DNA of 64,000 nt from Limnospira fusiformis SAG 85.79. Its GTDB lineage: Bacteria; Cyanobacteriota; Cyanobacteriia; Cyanobacteriales; Microcoleaceae. The translations under genes and the position numbers were made by a program. The stretch covers positions 3,787,363 through 3,851,362 of the forward strand of contig NZ_CP051185.1 in NCBI RefSeq assembly GCF_012516315.1, written 5' to 3'. Shown here one piece after another: positions 9,262 through 19,179 of the stretch; the stretch's first letter is position 1, and every line of letters starts with the position of its first letter. The notes under the pieces were generated by a model. That model searched no databases. It saw nothing but the letters and a program-made list of their open reading frames with translations, and had not been told where the DNA came from.

Positions 9262-9556
9262 CCTATAAGGGGAAAGGATGTGACTGAAAGCCAATGCCTA
9301 ACTGTAATGGTTGGGATATGCCCACTAGTCACGGTGTGGATATAGAGACTGCGATGATGTAAGAGTGCTTATGACGTGAGCGAGTTTAAAGACTACGTGT
9401 TGTATATAGCTCCCAAAGTTGAAGTCACAAAGCAGGGGGTTGTAGCCCTGTTCCTACTGACAATAGGGTGTCCACATCAGGAGCCGTGTGATGTGAAAGT
9501 ATCAAGCACGGTTTGGAATTGGAGTTGGGGAAGGTGACTTCTCTTTCGACCATAAC

Positions 9557-10328
9557 CAGTTTAGAGACACCGGGGAGATTTTCCTAAAGTGAAAGTATTT
9601 GCAGTTTAGAGATTACCGGGGAGGTTAGGCGATCGCTTTTCCGGACGGTTGACTGTTTTTCTAATCTGGTAGGGAGGTAGGGCGATCGCTTTTCGGGTGG
9701 CGGGGGGTTTGGCGGCGCTGGGGGAGGGATTAAGGGCGCAGCGGTAAAATCCATGAGTGGAGCGTAGCGGAACGAATTTAACTTTGTGACCAAGCCCTTA
9801 ATACCGTGGGTGGGTGGGTTCCGCCGCCGCCAATGGGGGGAGCTTGAGGCGATCGCTTTTCGGGTGGCGGGTTTTGGAATGCTCCTTAGTCGGGGTGAGT
9901 TGAGAGGTAGGGCGATCGCCGGCGCGGACAGTTGGCTGGTTTGGGCTAACTTGTGGGGAGGTGCGGTTGGCTGGTTTTTAGAGGCGGTTGATTTGTGGGG
10001 AGGCAAGGTTTTCTGTTTTTTAGATTCTCGTGCGATCGCCGGCGCGGATAGTCCTTGGCGTGCCTTGGTTGGGATGCCTAGTTACTGGGTGCTTCGCACA
10101 AGAGGGGTTGACTTATGGGGATGCCAGGTTATTGGGCGCAGTGGCTTACTAGTGTTCAGTGAAGTTTAGTGGTGGCGCTCCTCTCGTAATCGCCGCGCGC
10201 CAAAACGAAAGTTACTAGTGTTCAGGAAAGGTGATCGCGGGCGCGGGCTCCAAATACCGCTCGGTCCTAGGCGGCAGTGGCTTACTAGTGTTCAGTGAAA
10301 GCAACTGGTGGGGGAGCCGCTCCGGGGT
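9557..10328. other. non-coding, GC-rich, HIP1-rich stretch
   Basis: Contains repeated GCGATCGC octamers and repeated words such as GCGATCGCTTTTCGGGTGGCGG (9691-9712, again 9850-9871), GCGATCGCCGGCGCGGA (9913, 10033) and CAGTGGCTTACTAGTGTTCAGTGAA (10138, 10270). Plus-strand G+T excess resembles the segment at 5219-5395 on the other side of nest I. An open frame of 127 codons (9786-10169) is low-complexity and I do not call it a gene. Confidence 0.5.
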
Positions 10329-11454
10329 GGGTAGTGCTAAAGAGGTAATGATGCGTTGTAGTGATGGATAAAGTGCGAGACGTTTAGGAGTGAAATAAGG
10401 CTGCAATGCCTGAAATAACCTCCTAGAGGGAGATAGACTGAATCAACCCAGTTTACCCCTTAACTGTCTATATGTTCCGACACTCGGGCTTAAAACGAGC
10501 AAGGCAGGAAACTCAAGGTCAATCCCATTTTAAGAAATCGCCAAATTTACCGTCCAGGTGAACTTAGGAGGAGTAAAATCCACTTGGGGCGATTATGGGA
10601 AAGAGTAAAGGCGATAGCCACCCCCAGTTTTGGGAATCACAAACCCAGGATTGAAGCGGGGAACGGAAGGCGTGATGTAGAACATACTACTAGACGCGAC
10701 CACTGCCAACCATCCAGGAGATTAGGGAAACCGAATGTCTGGCTTGAACCATCGTTATCACTAGGCAGCGAAATATGTTGATACGCTGCGCTCAAAAGGG
10801 CATGGGGAACAACAGGGATATTTTACAGTTACCTGTACAGACCTTTATAAGTACCCCGGTGGATAGGACAAATCTAAAGATGGAATGCCCATATAGACGG
10901 AACGTTTAAACCCCTATTAGGCTCTCTGCGAGCACATCTCGTAGAGTAGTGAAAAGTGTAAGCGCATGGTGCGAGACGTTCGGGTATGAAATAGGGCTGA
11001 AATGCCCGAAATAACTACCCGGTGAGGATTCCAGCTCCGAATCTGGATATAAGGAGACCTCTCCTGACCATCCTCATAACTGGTTATATGTCCCGACGCT
11101 TAGGGAACTAAGCAAGGCAGGGAACTCAAGGTCATAAACGAACTGAGAAATCAGGGAGTAGAGAGTAACGGCGATAGCCACCCCCAGTTTTGGAAATCAT
11201 AACTCCAGGATTGAAGCGGGGAACGGAAGGCGTGAGGTAGAACCTACTACCAAGACGCGACCACTGCCAACCATCTATGATTAGCAAGACCGAATGTCCG
11301 ACTTGAACCATCGTAATACACTAGCAGCGAAATAGGTTGACACGCTGCGCTCAAAAGGGCAAGGGGAAAAGTAGGGGGTTCGTGCGACTACCTACACAGA
11401 CCTTTAAAAGTACCCCGGCGGAGAGGACAAATCTAACGATGGAATGCCCATATA

Positions 11455-12053
11455 TAGCACAAGACAGGAAAGTTAGGACGTATAATGGAGAGGACGAGAT
11501 GACTAAGAAGACCAAAAATGCCAGCCCCCTATAGTTACGACCTCAGACAAAAAGTTATTGATGCAATTGAACTAGACGGTATGCCCAAAACAGAAGCCAG
11601 TCCAGTTTTCCATGTCAGCCGGAACACCATTAATCTCTGGCTGCAAAGAAAAGCACAGACCGGAGACTTCCTCCCTAAACCTAATCACCCACCTGGCAAT
11701 AACCACAAAATTACCGACTGGCAAAAATTCAAGGCTTTTGCCCAAGAGCATGGCCACAAAACCTCCGCTCAAATGGCTGAACTTTGGGATGACGACATCT
11801 CTCCTCGCACCATATCCAGAGCCTTGAAGAAAATTGGCTTCACCAGAAAAAAAACTTACGGCTACCAAGAACGTTGGAAGCAACAGCGAGAGGAGTTTAT
11901 GGCTCAGATTGAACAGATGGAGCCACAAGAAGTGGTCTACCTCGATGAAGCCGGCATGAATAGTCAGGACTCGGATTACCCTTATGGTTACTGCGAGGAA
12001 GGAAAACGCTTCCATGCCCTCAAATCAGGGAAGAGGCAGGACAGGGTGAGCTA
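11455..12053 (+). mobile_element. 5' fragment of an IS630 element
   Basis: Begins with the terminal repeat TAGCACAAGACAGGAAAG next to a TA of the intron. Its transposase frame starts at 11518 (MPAPYSYDLRQKV) with an A8 run that keeps the frame open through VVYLDEAGMNSQD. It stops at GGGTGAGC|TA, where the next IS630 begins. The distal part is missing, as if recombination between the two 3' halves had removed it. The 11518-12075 ORF is therefore a truncated transposase (about 178 native residues plus a foreign tail). Confidence 0.88.
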
Positions 12054-13009
12054 TAGCACAAGACAGAACACTTAGGACGTATAATGGAGAGGACGAGATG
12101 ACTAAGAAGACCAAAAATGCCAGCCCCCTATAGTTACGACCTCAGACAAAAAGTTATTGATGCCATTGAACTAGACGGTATGCCCAAAACAGAAGCCAGT
12201 CAAGTTTTCCATGTCAGCAGGAACACCATTAATCTCTGGCTGCAAAGAAAAGCACAGACCGGAGACTTCCTCCCTAAACCTCATCACCGACCTGGCAATA
12301 ACCACAAAATTACCGACTGGCAAAAATTCAAGGCTTTTGCCCAAGAGCATGGCGACAAAACAGCAGCTCAAATGGCTGAACTTTGGGATGACGACATCTC
12401 TCCTCGCACCATATCCAGAGCCTTGAAGAAAATTGGCTTCACCAGAAAAAAACTTACGGCTACCAAGAACGTGATGAGCAACAGCGAGAGGAGTTTATGG
12501 CTCAGATTGAACAGATGGAGCCGGAAGAAGTGGTCTACCTCGATGAAGCCGGCATGAATAGTCAGGACTCGGATTACCCTTATGGTTACTGCGAGGAAGG
12601 AAAACGCTTCCATGCACTCAAATCAGGGAAGAGGCAGGGCAGGGTAAGTATGATAGCCGCATGGTGTCATCAACAACTCTTAGCTCCCTTTAGCTTTGAG
12701 GGTTGTTGTAATCGGACAGTGTTTGAGTTGTGGTTGGAGTTCATCTTAATTCCAACATTGAAGCCAGGTCAGACTCTAGTATTGGACAATGCAACGTTTC
12801 ATAAAGGGGGACGGATTGCTGAACTGGTGGAGGCAGCTCAATGCCGTTTACTCTATCTACCACCTTATTCGCCAGACCTCAAGAAGATAGAGAAATGTTG
12901 GTCGTGGCTGAAAGCCCGTATTCGCCACTGCATTGAGCAGTTTGATTCTCTCCATGATGCCATGGATTCCGTTCTCAAAGCTGCGTCCTAACCACCTTGA
13001 CTAATGCTA
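12054..13009 (+). mobile_element. full-length IS630 element (956 bp)
   Basis: Left end TAGCACAAGACAG, right end reading TAGCATTAGTCAAGGTGGTTAGGACG on the minus strand; the shared inner TTAGGACG shows the inverted repeats. TA duplications flank it (12052-12053 and 13010-13011). A TATAAT box and a purine-rich ribosome binding site precede the transposase start. Confidence 0.9.
12117..12991 (+). pseudogene. IS630-family transposase with an A7 frame break
   Basis: N-terminal helix-turn-helix (SYDLRQKVIDAIELDGMPKTEASQVFHVSRNTINLWLQRK), then the DDE domain with YLDEAGMN (first Asp), LVLDNATFHKGG (second Asp) and LPPYSPDLKKIEKCW (Glu). The 5' frame (12117-12557) and 3' frame (12497-12991) meet at CAGAAAAAAACTT (about 12444), which has seven A residues; sister copies with eight are in frame. 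Slippage on the A run could restore a full protein of about 290 residues; otherwise it is dead. Confidence 0.85.
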
Positions 13010-14384
13010 TAATCGGAACGTTGTAACCCCTCTAATGCTCTGCCTATAAACCAGTGAGTAATGCTATTCACAAGGCAGTAGTGAAAAATGTAAGCGCATG
13101 CTTAGAGGGTGAAGGATGTGACCAGAAGCTAAAGCCCAATTGTCATGGTTGGGATATGCCCACAGGTCACGGTGGGGATATAGATACTGCGGTCAGTAAG
13201 AGTATAATGGCGAGGACGAGTTTAAAGACTACGTGGTGCATATAGCTCTGAACATCGAAGTAGAAAGCAGGTCTCTTGATTCTGCTCCTTTGACAAATAG
13301 GGTATCCACACCAGGAGCCGTGTGATGGGAAACTATCAAGCACGGTTCTGAATGGGAGAGGGTGAAGGTGACTTCACTCTCGACCCCTAACCCTATAAGG
13401 GGAAAGGATGTGACTGAAAGCCAATGCCTAACTGTAATGGTTGGGATATGCCCACTAGTCACGGTGTGGATATAGAGACTGCGATGATGTAAGAGTGCTT
13501 ATGACGTGAGCGAGTTTAAAGACTACGTGTTGTATATAGCTCCCAAAGTTGAAGTCACAAAGCAGGGGGTTGTAGCCCTGTTCCTACTGACAATAGGGTG
13601 TCCACATCAGGAGCCGTGTGATGTGAAAGTATCAAGCACGGTTTGGAATTGGAGTTGGGGGAGGCGACTTCCCTTTCGACCATAACATACCAAATGCCAC
13701 CAATGTGATTCTGCAAACACTTGGAAAAGGACAAGGTCTTGGGTACTAAGCGAGACACTGGTTGTCTCAAGGTATTGTTAAACCTTTCGATGTAGCTGGT
13801 CAAACCTGTATCCTTCCCAACCCCTTGATGACGTTTACTCGGTAGAACAGCCTCATAGGCTCCCCAGAAATCTGTATAAGCCACCGCACATTGGCGATAC
13901 ACTGGGGGCAATGACTCCCACAATTGGCGGGCTGCGGCTTCATCCCGTGCACCAATGTCAACACCGACAATCTCACGGGTTTTTACGTCGAGAGCTAACC
14001 AAATCCACTGTTTGTTTCCTTTATGGTTGACAAATGACCACAATTCATCACATTGAATCGTTAACCTCCCGTTTTTTGCGCCTCACCTGGACTTGGCGGG
14101 GCACAGAGGCATATTTCTGATTGACGTAGTTTGGCAGCCAGGGCTCAGACACTTGGACGGCCCGTGCTATTCCGGCAAGGGGAATTCTCTCCATCCGCAA
14201 ACGGTCAATCAGAGACCGTGTTTCTTGGTCAATCACCTTTTTGGTGGGGGTGTTCAACAAACTGTCGTCCATAATCACGACACTTGAACCGTTGTTTGCC
14301 GTTGTGAATCCGTCCATTTTTGACGGTGTGGGTAGATGTACAAGTTGGGCAGGCAGGTATGGAAATTGAACCCGAGTCGGTTTT

Positions 14385-16421
14385 GTTATGGTCGAAAGGG
14401 AAGTCGCCTTCCCCAACTCCAATTCCAAACCGTACTTGAGACTTTCATCTCATACGGCTCCTGATGTGGATACCCCTTTTGTCATTGGGAACAGGGCTAC
14501 AACCCCCTGCTTTATGACCTCAACTTTCGGAGCTATATACAACCACGTAGTCATTAACTCGCTCTCGTCATAAACACTCTTAGTTGTCGCAGTCTCTATA
14601 TCCACACCGTGACTAGTGGGCATATCCTAACTATTACAGTTAGGCATTAGCTTTCAATCACATCCTTTCCCCTTAAAGGGTTAGGGGTCGAGAGTGAAGT
14701 CACCTTCACCCTCTCCCATTCAGAACCGTGCTTGATAGTTTCCCATCACACGGCTCCTGGTGTGGATACCCTATTTGTCAAAGGAGCAGAATCAAGAGAC
14801 CTGCTTTCTACTTCGATGTTCAGAGCTATATGCACCACGTAGTCTTTAAACTCGTCCTCGCCATTATACTCTTACTGACCGCAGTATCTATATCCCCACC
14901 GTGACCTGTGGGCATATCCCAACCATGACAATTGGGCTTTAGCTTCTGGTCACATCCTTCACCCTCTAAGGTTAGGGGTCGAGAGTGAAGTCACCTTCAC
15001 CCTCTCCCATTCAGAACCGTGCTTGATAGTTTCCCATCACACGGCTCCTGGTGTGGATACCCTATTTGTCAAAGGAGCAGAATCAAGAGACCTGCTTTCT
15101 ACTTCGATGTTCAGAGCTATATGCACCACGTAGTCTTTAAACTCGTCCTCGCCATTATACTCTTACTGACCGCAGTATCTATATCCCCACCGTGACCTGT
15201 AGGCATATCCCAACCATGACAATTGGGCTTTAGCTTCTGGTCACATCCTTCACCCTCTAAGCATGCGCTTACATTTTTCACTACTGCCTTGTGAATAGCA
15301 TTACTCACTGGTTTATAGGCAGAGCATTAGAGGGGTTACAACGTTCCGATTATATGGGCATTCCATCGTTAGATTTGTCCTCTCCGCCGGGGTACTTTTA
15401 AAGGTCTGTATAGGTAGTCGCACGAACCCCCTACTTTTCCCCTTGCCCTTTTGAGCGCAGCGTGTCAACCTATTTCGCTGCTAGTGTATTACGATGGTTC
15501 AAGTCGGACATTCGGTCTTGCTAATCATAGATGGTTGGCAGTGGTCGCGTCTTGGTAGTAGGTTCTACCTCACGCCTTCCGTTCCCCGCTTCAATCCTGG
15601 AGTTATGATTTCTAAAACTGGGGGTGGCTATCGCCGTTACTCTCTACTCCCTGATTTCTCAGTTCGTTTATGACCTTGAGTTCCCTGCCTTGCTTAGTTC
15701 CCTAAGCGTCGGGACATATAACCAGTTATGAGGATGGTCAGGAGAGGTCTCCTTATATCCAGATTCGGAGCTGGAATCCTCACCGGGTAGTTATTTCGGG
15801 CATTTCAGCCCTATTTCATACCCGAACGTCTCGCACCATACGCTTACACTTTTCACGCTCTGCTTGCGAGAATATTGCTCACTTGTTTATTAGCAGAGCC
15901 TAAGAGGGGTTTAAACGTTCCGTTTATATGGGCATTCCATCTTTAGATTGGTCTTATCCACCGGGGTATTTTCAAGGTCTGTGTAGGTAGTGTAAGTAAA
16001 CTCCTACTTTTCCCCTTGCTCTTTTGAGCGCAGCGTTTCAACCTGTTTCGCTACTATAAATTGACGATGGTTCAAGCCGGACATTCGGTTTCCCTAATCA
16101 TAGATGATTGGCAGTGGTCGGGTTATTGGGAACAGGTTTCCCTCACGCCTTCCGTTCCCCGCTTCAATCTGACGGGTTGTGAGTCCTGAAACTGGGGGTG
16201 GCTATCGCCTTTACTCTCAACTTCCTGCTGTACATAAAACCAGCGTTCAGTCTTGACCTTGAGTTCCCTGCCTTGTTTGGATTCCTCCCAACGTCGGGAC
16301 ATATAAACAGTTATGAGGATGGTCACGAGTGCGCTCCTTATATTCAACCAAGGGGTTGAAGTCCCCACCAGGCGGTTATTTCTGGCATTGCAGCCTTATT
16401 TCATGCCTGAACGTCTCGCAC
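14385..16421 (-). mobile_element. group II intron nest III: two 5' halves, three 3' halves
   Basis: On the minus strand the outer intron begins GTGCGAGACGTTCAGG (16421) and its 5' half runs to GCGTATG at 15837. The innermost intron (15836-14971) is complete. Then come two further 3' halves: a middle one (14970-14680, ending CCCCTAAC) with no 5' half, and the outer one (14679-14385, ending CATAAC). Domain V copies are near 14729-14763 and 14424-14458, besides the innermost one. It sits in the 5' leader of the IS1 transposase in sense orientation (exons GGTGTA|AAAACC). A loop sequence TACACT of the outer intron can pair with exon GGTGTA. Confidence 0.87.
14971..15836 (-). mobile_element. complete 866-nt ORF-less group II intron (innermost of nest III)
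   Basis: Same length (866 nt), start and end as the intron at 8396-9261, on the other strand. It is inserted after GCGTATG of the outer intron and before CTTAGAGGG of the middle 3' half. Its own domain IV site GCGCATG|CTTAGAGGG (near 15262) is empty. Confidence 0.87.
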
Positions 16422-16454
16422 TACACCTCTATCATTACATATTAGGCACTACCC

Positions 16455-17051
16455 AATTTTTTTAGATCAAACAAACCTCCTTGTATGCTCGGAAACCCTA
16501 TAGGTTTCCGTATATTTCGCAATTTAGCGATAATCTCTTCTTTCAAGCGTCCCCGCAGTTGAAATAAGACACATGGATCTTCACTAAAGCGATCGCCTAA
16601 CATATAATAAACTGCACCAATATGCTTACAGGGGTTAGCCGGATCTGGACAACAGAGCGCGAGAATGTACTTCATCCAAATTCAAAGGAAATAGCCGCCA
16701 GCCATTTTTAGCAAATACATCCTCAATATTGTAAGGCATTTCCCCCGCTAACAACTTCGCCGAAAAAATCGCCTGCTGGGATAATGTTTCAATCACATAT
16801 CCCCATTCTTCCTCCGTAAAAGCATCTAACCACAATTCCACCTGATAAGGTTCCGCTTGCGTCCCCTGGACTTGCGCCAGAACCCGCTGACCAGTAAATT
16901 CAATATTGAGAACATTACCCGGTCTCGCATAATTTCTCGCCCTTTCCAATCGTTTCTTAAACCGATAGCGATTCCGAATATCTAACCATTGCTGGGTCCA
17001 CCATTCCTGATTATTTTCTATATGGTAATCTGCCATAATTGGGAACCCCAA
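16455..17051 (-). pseudogene. SWIM zinc-finger protein, frameshifted and cut by IS1
   Basis: The minus-strand frame from 17051 (better start: ATG at 17036, MADYHIEN) encodes ENNQEWWTQQWLDIRNRYRFKKRLERARNYARPG, typical of cyanobacterial SWIM zinc-finger proteins that neighbour SNF2 helicases, and continues to WRLFPLNLDEVHS. A frame change near 16665-16680 then leads into CCPDPANPCKHIGAVYYMLGDRFSEDP, the CxC-n-CxH metal-binding part. The IS1 right end at 16454 replaces everything after GGLFDLKKL. Two independent lesions make it a pseudogene. No helicase gene is visible nearby. Confidence 0.8.
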
Positions 17052-17393
17052 AAAATATCGTTTTATTCATTATAGACAACCAGTGAGGGTTGACAACAGC
17101 CGGGAACTCATGATAAGATATTGACATATCGTTTCATAATAAGAATATATGCAGCAGCCAAAAAAATGCAACTATTCCCATTATCTAAAGTATAGCGCAG
17201 ACCCCCCAAAAAGGCAACCCCACCCCCCCCAAAAAAATTTTTTCGCAACATTTCTTAATTTTTTGTTACAAAAGTTAACATAATGACCTAGTGATGGCGA
17301 TAATGCGATCGCAGTAGGGGGAATATTTGGGCTGAGAATTTGCGTAAATTGTTTGACGGAAATTGATAAATAATTATAGGGATAGGTTAATTT
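17052..17393. other. spacer with long C and A/T homopolymers
   Basis: Divergent spacer between the SWIM pseudogene and the HicA-fusion gene. It contains CCCCACCCCCCCCAAAAAAATTTTTTTCGC near 17218-17245 and a GCGATCGC at 17306. A promoter for the downstream gene is expected here, but I see no clear -35/-10 pair. Confidence 0.4.
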
Positions 17394-19106
17394 ATGAGAT
17401 TCAGAAGACCGAAAGAACTGCTGGGCAAGGTGAATGTCAAAATCGCGCTGCAAATGTTGGGTCGATTAAGCATAATCAGCGTCATATCTTTGGTTCTGGC
17501 AACGATTAACAACTTAGGAAATCATAAAAACTACTGGGAGCGGACAATTTTTGCGACGCAGACAGTAGATTTTAACATTTTATCTCACACTTTGCCGACG
17601 AAACTTTCCCTGGCGCTGCTAGAGGGAGAAACGGAGGAGTTGCAGCGGACTCTGGACAGTAACTACGGACTGTTCGGGTTAGTAGTCACGAACTGCGAAA
17701 GTGCGATCGCCGATTGTCCAGAGCAGGAAATCCTCTACTATTCCAATTCCCGTCGCCTTTGGAAAGAGGGTTTGAAGGTGGAAAACCTAACTAATGAGCC
17801 TTACGATCTCCTACGGGACCCGCCGCCATTGTTTGCGGAACGCAAATATACACGGCGTTATCAACCGGAAGCTGACCCGACGGGGATGGTCAACAGAGGG
17901 GAAATCATCGGGCGGGTATATTACGTCCGGCGGGTGCCGCCAACCTTCGCGGAGAGTTACGGGAAATGGGCGAGGGGGTTGCTGAGGTTCCAGCACAGTC
18001 CTAGTATTTTCTCGCTGACTACGGGTATATTTTTGACGGGGGGTGCAGTGGTTTGGTTGCTGATCGAATTTATGTTGTACCGAAAGCGCCGAGAGAAGAA
18101 ACAGTTACTGGAAGAGGCGCGGAATATTCGGGAAGAGTTGGAGCAGAAAGTTAAACAAAATGAAGCCCTGATCGCTGTTAGGGAAAAGGGGCGGGAGGAG
18201 TTGGAGGACTACCGAAGGGAACAGCAATCGATCGCAACGGAACTGAAAATAGCGATCGCCGACTACGAACAGAAAATCGTGGATTTCCAACATCAACAGG
18301 ATGATAGCCAGACCTCTCTGCAAGAACTGCGGAATCAATTAGCCTGGGCGGTGGAATATCAGGTAGAGGCGCAAGAGGAAATTGACAGACGGTCTGAGGC
18401 GATCGCCAACCTGGAAAATTGCCTGAATAGCCAGAAAAGGGAACAGCAGGAAATGACGCGCACCCTGGAAAAGTTGCAGCGCCAGTTGCAGGAAACCGAA
18501 AATCGGGAAAAGAGGACCAATGAGGAGATAGTGAGCCTGAATCAAAAGATTGCGGAACTGACCCGCGAGTATGATCAGGCGATACAGCAATCGGCAGACC
18601 TGCAAAGCCAACTGAGGGAACAAGCTGATGTTGAGCAGTTGAGAAGAGCCTTGGAATCGGCTAGGGAAGAATCAGAGTGTATCAAAGAACAGTCCCGAGA
18701 TTTTGAAGTCTATATCACCGAAGAAAATGAGCGTTTGGCAGCCAAAATCAGACAGTTAGAAAATGAACTGGGGGAACATAGATCGAGAATTTTGTACCTG
18801 GAAAGTCGCCTTGAGGATAGGGAGGTAGGTGATCACCATGTCAGTGACTGGATCAAACCTGAAGATTGCTTTACCCCAGCCAACCTCAGTAGATCCAACA
18901 TATCCTCTCTGTCCAGTTCTGAGGTAATCAGAGGTCTACATCGCTTGGAATTTGTGACTGACCACCAAACAGGGAGCCATGTTCACCTCAAAAAAACCCT
19001 TGTTTGTAGGGTTCCCCATCATGGCAGAGATGTGCCTTACGGTACCCTCAAAAAGATTTTACAATCGGGGAAGATAAGCGAACAAGAGTTGAGGGATAAT
19101 TTCTGA
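17394..19106 (+). CDS. membrane-anchored coiled-coil protein with a C-terminal HicA-like domain
   Basis: 570 residues. A transmembrane segment at about 21-41 and a second at about 205-227 bracket a probable extracytoplasmic region of about 160 residues. From about 228 to 470 the protein is a long heptad-rich coiled coil (EELEQKVKQNEALIAVREKGREELEDY and onward). The last 65 residues, from SSSEVIRGLHRLEFV through TGSHVHLKKT, CRVPHHGRDVPYGTLKKIL to the stop, match the HicA mRNA-interferase/YcfA fold, including the GSH motif with the catalytic His and the (D/E)-x-P-GTL-k-IL helix. HicA toxins are normally stand-alone proteins of 60-80 residues paired with HicB; no HicB gene is adjacent. Whether the domain cuts RNA or only binds it cannot be told. 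Domain call is from motif recognition. Confidence 0.75.
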   Translation: MRFRRPKELLGKVNVKIALQMLGRLSIISVISLVLATINNLGNHKNYWERTIFATQTVDFNILSHTLPTKLSLALLEGETEELQRTLDSNYGLFGLVVTNCESAIADCPEQEILYYSNSRRLWKEGLKVENLTNEPYDLLRDPPPLFAERKYTRRYQPEADPTGMVNRGEIIGRVYYVRRVPPTFAESYGKWARGLLRFQHSPSIFSLTTGIFLTGGAVVWLLIEFMLYRKRREKKQLLEEARNIREELEQKVKQNEALIAVREKGREELEDYRREQQSIATELKIAIADYEQKIVDFQHQQDDSQTSLQELRNQLAWAVEYQVEAQEEIDRRSEAIANLENCLNSQKREQQEMTRTLEKLQRQLQETENREKRTNEEIVSLNQKIAELTREYDQAIQQSADLQSQLREQADVEQLRRALESAREESECIKEQSRDFEVYITEENERLAAKIRQLENELGEHRSRILYLESRLEDREVGDHHVSDWIKPEDCFTPANLSRSNISSLSSSEVIRGLHRLEFVTDHQTGSHVHLKKTLVCRVPHHGRDVPYGTLKKILQSGKISEQELRDNF

Positions 19107-19179
19107 TTTGAGCAACTCGGTTCCCTATTTAATCATAAATGATTGGGGAAATTGGGATGATGGGTGGGAGGGTAGGAGA

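Larger units (their letters stand above)
5467..9556 (+). mobile_element. group II intron nest I: outer ORF-less intron holding further introns and an IS1634
   Basis: The outer intron begins GTGCGAGACG at 5467 (GUGYG start) and ends CATAAC at 9556, with its own domain V at 9481-9515 (GAGCCGTGTG...CACGGTTT) and a domain VI stem after it. Its 5' half (5467-5998 plus 7764-7820) is interrupted by an IS1634-type element; its domain IV is interrupted after GTAAGCGCATG (7820) by a second intron type. The 3' half resumes at 9262. No intron-encoded protein is present, so splicing would need a maturase from elsewhere. The 5' exon ends CCTCTTG and the 3' exon begins CAGTTTAG; no host gene is recognised. 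I found no convincing EBS1 for this exon. Confidence 0.85.
10969..13391 (+). mobile_element. inner group II intron of nest II, interrupted by IS630
   Basis: Same type as the complete 866-nt intron at 8396-9261. Parts 10969-11454 and 13012-13391 belong to the intron; the rest is IS630. Domain V is at about 13315-13349. Domain IV reads TAAGCGCATG|CTTAGAGGG near 13100, uninterrupted here. Confidence 0.87.
10373..13686 (+). mobile_element. group II intron nest II: clean two-level twintron
   Basis: The outer intron starts GTGCGAGACGTTTAGGAG (10373) and ends CATAAC (13686); the inner starts GTGCGAGACGTTCGGG after TAAGCGCATG (10969) and ends CCCCTAAC (13391). Each has one 5' half and one 3' half, so this nest shows the ancestral arrangement. 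Exon junctions are proven by the restored IS1 reading frame (TGGTAT|TTTATC on the minus strand). Two IS630 units lie within the inner intron (11455-13009), at a TA in CCCATATAATCGG. The outer domain V is near 13611-13645. Confidence 0.9.
10337..14360 (-). pseudogene. IS1-type transposase, interrupted by an antisense intron nest and a frameshift
   Basis: Reading the minus strand: an ATA at 14360 where ATG is expected (I/M-PACPTC), then STHTVKNGRIHNGKQRFKCRDYGRQFVEHP, a zinc-finger InsA start; one extra C in a C run near 14253 shifts the frame; then TKKVIDQETRSLIDRL, and the InsB part (VNHKGNKQWIWLALDVKTREIVG, SYIERFNNTLRQPVSRL) to NHIGGIWY at 13687. Across nest II the code resumes at 10372 as FIHHYNASLPL and stop, exactly the expected IS1 C-terminus. 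This verifies the exon junctions of nest II. Nest II lies antisense, so splicing cannot repair this mRNA. Confidence 0.85.
10329..16454 (-). mobile_element. IS1-type element swollen by two intron nests and IS630 copies
   Basis: The two ends match in inverted orientation: GGGTAGTGCTAA then GTAATGAT at 10329 on the plus strand, and GGGTAGTGCCTAA then GTAATGAT read on the minus strand from 16454. Between them lie intron nest II (plus strand, 10373-13686), the transposase core (13687-14384) and intron nest III (minus strand, 14385-16421). Removing both nests rebuilds an ordinary IS1-size element of about 775 bp. The right end interrupts the SWIM gene. No matching target duplication is evident at the two outer flanks, so one side may be rearranged. 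Confidence 0.75.

Noticed and set aside
9786..10169. 127-codon open frame in the HIP1-rich spacer
   Set aside because: Low-complexity product made of repeated Gly/Ala/Leu/Trp words from GCGATCGCCGG repeats; no protein-like pattern and no ribosome binding site.
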